Part shown: piece by piece, positions 58,789 through 64,000 of the stretch
Layout of the letters: each line of letters starts with the position of its first letter
How positions within the stretch are numbered: position 1 is the first letter of the stretch
Assembly: GCA_037389465.1 (NCBI GenBank)
Contig: JAZARR010000212.1
Span: 5,524,501 to 5,588,500 of the forward strand
From: Baylisascaris procyonis
Taxonomy: Eukaryota; Nematoda; Chromadorea; Rhabditida; Ascarididae
Length of the DNA stretch: 64,000 nt
Reading direction: 5' to 3'
Position numbers and translations under genes: made by a program
The notes under the pieces: model-generated
What the model saw: the letters and a program-made list of their open reading frames with translations, nothing else
The model's database searches: none
Told to the model about the DNA's origin: nothing

Positions 58789-59917
58789 TTAGTCCTCATC
58801 GACAAAAACCGGTTGCCGCTCTCCTTGAAGGTTGCAGCCAACTTTGCAAATGGGTACTCGGTGGTGAGCGATGAAATTGACCACCAACGATGCATATCGT
58901 TCCCCAAAGCATGACGCAACAGACTTTCTTATCTCATCAGTCGGTGAACGTTGAAACCACAGATGTGCAAAATATTCATAACCTTGAAAAACTGGTAGAC
59001 GGTTGTGGCGAATTTTAAAATTTTCTACGGGCTTTCCTATTCTGAAAGTTCCACAGACCACTAGCGACAGCAAAAAACTCGTTTGCTAGCTCTTCGCGAA
59101 ACATGTAAATTCAAGGAGAGTTTGCAGACAAGTTGATATTTTAAGACGCATATTTAAGAAAAGTTGATTAAGACATGAGGCGGACTAGCGGTTGAGATGC
59201 ATTGTTTACTCGGAACTTAAAACTTAAGCAGGCAAAATTTTCATGCCCTTAAAGCCACATTCTCGCAAATTTTGGGTGAAAGGTAGTTATCAAAGGTTAT
59301 CGGCGATTGGAAAATTTGATGAAAATTAAAGGCTTTGATTATGCATGCTATGAAACATAATAAGCTGGCTGCGATTAATTATTAAAGATTTCCGGCGATT
59401 CCACGCAATGAACCATTTTTACCTTTTTCGCATCTTTGTTCCGCAAGAGGATTTTGGTACTGTTTCATAGATCAAGAAATTCTTAGCAAACTGATGTTCG
59501 CGAATATTCATTTCTGATTATCTAGAAAGGACAAATTTTTATGTCTGCAATTGTGCTCCTGTTGAAATAATCAAACGTGAGCGAAAGCATGTGTAGCATT
59601 TAATGTGAGCATTCAACGTCCCAAAATTTAAGGTCTTGAATTGACGGTCGCTGAACGACATTCGACGGATCTCGAACGAAATTTTTCGTAGATCCGCACA
59701 ATAGTTGCAATACTATTCACCAAGTGTTGTCCACAATTTTATCATATGGCAGCATTTCGCATAATCACAAAGTGCTTCCTGATGAGTGTCCCAGCAGGGT
59801 CTCCATTGGGAACACTTACCGGGGAGCGCTTCTCCAACTCTTCCGTCGGGATCTCCACGTGACAAGTTGCTCCCGACGAGATCCTCCTCGCTGGAAATTT
59901 TCTCTCTGCACATACAT
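58789..59917 (-). CDS. Two-exon small protein, unknown family
   Basis: Exon 59917-59820 starts with ATG (MYVQRENFQRGGSRREQLVT), is Arg-rich and ends in phase 2 at the perfect donor GTAAGT. Exon 59041-58789 starts after the acceptor GAACTTTCAG in the matching phase and runs to TAA. The product is about 116 residues. The second part contains IGKPVENFKIRHNRLPVFQG, then RKSVASCFGERYASLVVNFI, then VPICKVGCNLQGERQPVFVD, with three Cys. There is no signal peptide in this model; the true 5' end may lie further right, with the Met only an internal codon. I do not recognise the family. Confidence 0.45.
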
Positions 59918-60415
59918 TTTCTTGGATAGTGCCACTTCGGAGGACCTGATCATCCAGAATTATTAAGCACCCTTTCTACGATAAATGTGCACCTTTCAAA
60001 ACAGGCAGTTTAAAAGGATAAAAGTTCCCAAAATTCCATATCATTAGATGGAACATAGGCATAGCATTTAAAACTATCCAAGAGTATTGCCAACCACTAC
60101 GCACCAGCTGCCCAGCAAAAACGCAAAAAAAAACCTGCGAAACTCACCTTATTAATATTCACACTTATTCTAAACATAGGACGCTTTTCTGATAGCCATC
60201 GTGGCGAAGTTTTATAGCTGAATATTTTTTCATGGTATTTTTAAAATAAAATACTCTTCAAGTTAATAGGTACCAAAAGAAAAAATAGTAATGAAAAAAA
60301 CGGCATCGCTACTGAGTGAAGCTATCTACGCATTGAAACGTTGCCAGTTCCGAACAAATGAAGGAAGAAGAAAGAAGTGCCCTTCGAAAAATTCCACTTG
60401 TTCAGACAGGATTCT

Positions 60416-60443
60416 AGATGGCCATTCACAACAATGGCCATCT
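60416..60443. repeat. 11-bp perfect inverted repeat, 6-nt loop
   Basis: AGATGGCCATT (60416-60426) and AATGGCCATCT (60433-60443) flank CACAAC. It is a small potential hairpin with no known role. Confidence 0.8.
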
Positions 60444-60558
60444 TAATAGGAAACGCTCTTTCGTAAAATAAACAAAAAACGGTTGCTAATGTATAGAAAT
60501 GTAAAAAAATGCAACTCGATAACAACGCGTGTAGCATAGGAAGAAAACGGCACACGGT

Positions 60559-60780
60559 ATGCCAAAGATTTTCCTTTTTACTTTCGGAATCTTCCTTTTA
60601 GTTACGGCCATGCGTGTCTTTATGAACTTGATCTATATGGGTAGTATACTTCATCGGGCTCTTCACGTGATATACGAAAGCGCAGAGTTCGTCACTGCAC
60701 TCGCTATCACTTCAATCGTGAACAAAGCCCTAAGACGCAGCCTAAATTTGGCAAGTGGACAGCCTATATTCGTTAATTGA
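60559..60780 (+). CDS. Candidate small membrane protein (73 residues)
   Basis: A single-exon frame starts MPKIFLFTFGIFLLVTAMRV, a signal-anchor-like segment, followed by a second hydrophobic stretch (FVTALAITSIV) and a basic KALRRSLN. Eighteen nt upstream a CATAG could serve as a splice or trans-splice acceptor. The end of the protein faintly resembles TM7 plus helix 8 of nematode chemoreceptors, so it could instead be a receptor's last exon. There is no homology that I can name. Confidence 0.25.
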   Translation: MPKIFLFTFGIFLLVTAMRVFMNLIYMGSILHRALHVIYESAEFVTALAITSIVNKALRRSLNLASGQPIFVN

Positions 60781-62660
60781 ACCACGCGGAACTTATTCAG
60801 TAAAGACTTTTCGCTGAGAAGAAATTGGTTTTGGAGCCTAACGAAATCTCTATGACATTTTGTCTATCACATTCCGTAATCAGAATTTGCATCGATGGTG
60901 ACCTCAGACCTTAGAGCAGTGGATATGCAAACGTGAATTGTTTTAATCAACGTCAAAGTTCTATCCGGTTTATAAGAGAATGTAGTCAATTTCTTTCTCA
61001 ATGTTATTTGATGAAGGTAATATGTTCGATGTTTTGTTTCAACACTTCTCAAATGGGAAGTTCAACAGGTCGATTAATTAGCGAGAGCACATTTCAATCA
61101 CGTTGAATTCTGGATATATCGATCCTGCAATTACCGTTTCATACGAAGAAATTTTTCATCGTTTTTTATTTCTCCACTTAAAAAAAAATTATCAATTAAA
61201 ACGTTTTTTGTAGCGATGGGCTTATTTTTACCATTCGAATTTTTAATGCATTCAATGCCTCATAAGTATATTTATTAGCATTAAAAATTAGTAATATCCT
61301 CGAGATTCATCTCATTCACTAGCAGTCACTAATGTTCCGAACTTGTTTTTCATAATGAGTATCGTAATTATCGTAATTCTCAAGTAGAATTATCATTGTA
61401 ATTGTCTAATTACAGCACAGCATCGCATTCGATACGTCGAGTCATCTCTACGGTGCTTTTGCCGCTTCCCTCAAAGAGTTCCACTTCACTTTTTAATATT
61501 CCACTTGACTGCTTTCAACCTGATGATTTTTGTAGTTATGATAAAACTGTTTGAAATTAAATAAAAAAGCGCAAAACTTGAAAAGTCGATTAATCCGTAG
61601 ATTTCAATGTTGCGGTTGTTAAATGAATTGCGCATATGAGGTCATCACAAATGCCCACTTCAATATTGACAACTCACTTGACGTATCCTGCCATTGAAAG
61701 ACGTTTAAAAGAAACTGCTCGCACCGCTACGTCGCCCCCAATAACAAACCTCTTGCAGGATGGAATAACCTTTGAAAAAAAAAACCACATAAGCAATCCC
61801 CTAAGCCAAAATAAATATCGATGGAGTGAATATGAAAAATAAAATCACACTACTAAATAAAAGGGTAAATTTCGGGGAAGGTTAACGAAAATGCACAATT
61901 CCGCGCAAAATAGTTCAACCGGAAGTATTAGCGCATTTTATAAACTATGCACAACTACGTAATCGATATTTAATGATAATATGATATTGAATATTAGTGA
62001 AAGATCAACGAAATTTGGCTTACACTCAAATGTAAAGAGATTCCTATCAGTTGCAAGATTCCTATCAAAAATGTTTTCCGAACATGTAGAACACTGTATA
62101 TACACGAGTTTGGGAATTTTTTCGTCGCTTTACTTGTCTCTAATGGGGGAGAAATGCGGTCTTGAGTGAAAAGAAAACGTTGCACAACGAAAGTATGGTA
62201 CCGGAACGGATTATTGACAGAATCGCTGTCACTTTGCAACCGATTTGCAAAATTAATCGAAATTAATCCGATTTCCTCGCACATCGATAAGGGTAGTCCT
62301 CTATATTAAAATTTTAATCATTCAAACAGTTCTGCGATACCATTCAATTTTCACAACTAAAGTAAAGCAAACGCTACAAAGTGTGATGCCAAGGTTGTCT
62401 TTAGCAATCAGCAATATGGTCTTTCCTTAAAAGGTAACTGAACAACTGCATAAGGATGCAATCCCGTATTGTTTTTATAGACAGGATCAGTGGATTCAAC
62501 TTATGCCCTATGCTATTACTCCGTTCCTACCCCTCTCTATCTACAACTCCGTCCCTATTCAGTGAGCAGAACGGATTTTCACGCATCATCATGTCTCTTA
62601 TCCGGTACGGAAACATAAGTGCATAGTGTTTTTTCATCGCTTCATCGCTATAACGTGTAC

Positions 62661-63123
62661 CTAACACTGCACCCGGATGGAAGGTCGCGGATCGGATAAG
62701 AATAGGACATCACCGTCAGTGGAAACGCCAGGCACCACTACGTTATCGACGAAAATGTCACGCATCGACGATTCGGTTGGAACGTTAAGGCGTGTTGCAG
62801 TGCGGCTACGTTTGTTTATGTAGACTTCAGCATTGCAGTGCCCTTGCCCGTTTTGTATTCACTCGCATGCGCTTGTGTCACTTCATGTGATGTGCGCGTG
62901 CCATTGTGGTTGAGAGATGTGATAGTCAAGAATCTTGACCACACTTCTGTACTCACTTCAACGATCACTTTGTCATACTGAATGGGAGCACATCCGATAA
63001 ACTTCTCGCATAATATGAGATCACCGTTCGACTCTGTACAATCGAGCTCAATTGGTCACAGCACATCTCGAATCACTCACCCATGTAGCCTTCTTTGCTC
63101 AAGTTCAAGTGACAGAGGCAAAT
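62661..63123 (-). CDS. 3' exons of a Cys-containing protein, unknown family (5' end not identified)
   Basis: Three - strand exons chain in phase: 63123-63081 (ICLCHLNLSKEGYM, strong donor GTGAGT), 63033-62953 (SNGDLILCEKFIGCAPIQYD, then KVIVEV) and 62842-62661 (HCNAEVYINKRSRTATRLNV, then SSMRDIFVDNVVVPGVSTDG, ending DPRPSIRVQC and TAG). Six Cys in about 100 residues and alternating hydrophobic residues suggest a secreted beta-rich domain. The middle exon has two donor choices (62953 or 62957); only the first keeps the frame. Earlier exons would lie to the right, possibly outside the window. I do not recognise the family. Confidence 0.45.
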
Positions 63124-64000
63124 CTTGCAAAAAAGAATGATTGCCAGGAAATTTATGCAATAAATGCATATTAGCGTCAAAAACTTGCAATTAAGCCAGC
63201 TGTTGCCATCCTTACTTGGAGCATAAGACTAATTCTTACTTGAAAACAATTTTCCCAGCGTTCAGGACTGCGAACTTGTCGTTTGTTTTCATGCGAAACT
63301 CGAATATTTGACAATTTTTACAATGAAATTACGAAAGCTTATTATGTTCTAAAGTTTCGGGATTGGAATTCCTCCAATTCCGCCCAAATTTCTGGAATTT
63401 TTCGAAAAAGCCGCTTTGAGAAGTACAGGGAAATGCACTACTCTATTTCTATCAGAAATTCTCTTGTTTTTTTTTTTTAAACTAGGTATTTAAAGTGACT
63501 GCCTTCTCAGCGAAGGTCCGCTAACACAAACTAGTGCCCCCCCCCCCCCCACAATCAAATGGATTGCAAACATAAACGCGGCTCGGCAGAGCTTCAAACA
63601 AATACTTCAGCGCGTGCTCAGTCCGGCTCGACAAAGCGCGAACATGAAACAATAATGCTGAGGAACAAAATATTCTGCCTTGCCTTCTTCGAAACAGGAC
63701 TGCTTTTCTTTAGCATTACTAAAAGGAGTTACCTTTACTCCAAAAAACTAAAGAGGTTACTCCAAAAACGTTCTTTCGAGTTGTGTTTAAACCGTTGAAA
63801 CACTTTTGTTTACCCCCGCACACGTGACTAAGGCACATTCAATTATCCAGTATTTTGCTGTCGACCACTGAAACGCTAACGTCATACTTCCGATACTTAA
63901 TCAACTTACTTGCCCCAAAACTGGACGACAGTATAACACAAGCGAAAATCTGAAGGAGTGAAAGCAATGACGCTGGGTTCAAGCTTAAAAGCGAAAAAAG
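63124..64000. other. Right end, nothing firmly assigned
   Basis: It contains a poly-C run of 14 bases (63537-63550) and a + frame (63559-63798) without motifs. It may include introns or upstream exons of the - strand gene ending at 62661. Confidence 0.45.

Larger units (their letters stand above)
59918..62660. other. Mostly non-coding; one small membrane-type open frame
   Basis: Apart from the candidate at 60559-60780 and a short inverted repeat at 60416-60443, no gene is supported. Several poly-A/T stretches occur. Confidence 0.5.

Noticed and set aside
62677..62823. + strand frame MEGRGSDKNRTSPSVETPG as a first exon
   Set aside because: No convincing donor before the in-frame stop; the - strand reading of the same DNA joins two further exons in phase.

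Overview
This window is nuclear DNA of a nematode. It is A+T-rich and intron-dense, with short exons, TTTTCAG- or TTGCAG-type acceptors, long (AT)n arrays, a possible spliced-leader acceptor just before one start codon, and a nematode-type ground-like secreted protein. The species cannot be named from the sequence.

The dominant feature is one gene of about 30 kb on the + strand (13448-43407), reconstructed exon by exon in 44 exons. It encodes CAD (pyr-1 in Caenorhabditis), the fused enzyme for the first three steps of de novo pyrimidine synthesis. Domains follow the animal order: glutaminase, carbamoyl-phosphate synthetase A and B halves with the MGS-like regulatory region, dihydroorotase, a short linker, aspartate transcarbamylase. 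The exons sum to 6687 nt (2228 residues plus stop). Catalytic residues are intact in every domain. Three junctions are unusual: two introns begin with GC, and the junction before the conserved CNMEN motif has no AG acceptor, while a canonical pair of splice sites around it would insert 20 residues.

To the left (1-5602, + strand) is the 3' part of a gene ending in a clear SAM domain. Its upstream exons chain in phase, but one exon has two open frames and parts of the region are also open on the other strand. A p53-like reading is possible but unproven. Between this gene and CAD lie a 5'-truncated non-LTR retrotransposon with a 13-bp target-site duplication, a perfect 16-bp hairpin and an exact 153-bp tandem duplication.

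To the right of CAD, on the - strand, is a ground-like (hedgehog-related) gene (51352-46639) with a signal peptide, a Gly/Cys block, 16-residue repeats, Ala-Pro-rich linkers and a C-terminal ground-like domain. Beyond it are mostly gene-poor sequence, two more (AT)n arrays, a perfect 21-bp hairpin, and two small - strand gene fragments of unknown family (59917-58789 and 63123-62661). No CRISPR array, rRNA, confident tRNA or bacterial-type system is visible. No wholly new system is evident; the most unusual points are the altered CAD splice junction, the two-frame exon of the SAM gene and the unknown - strand genes.
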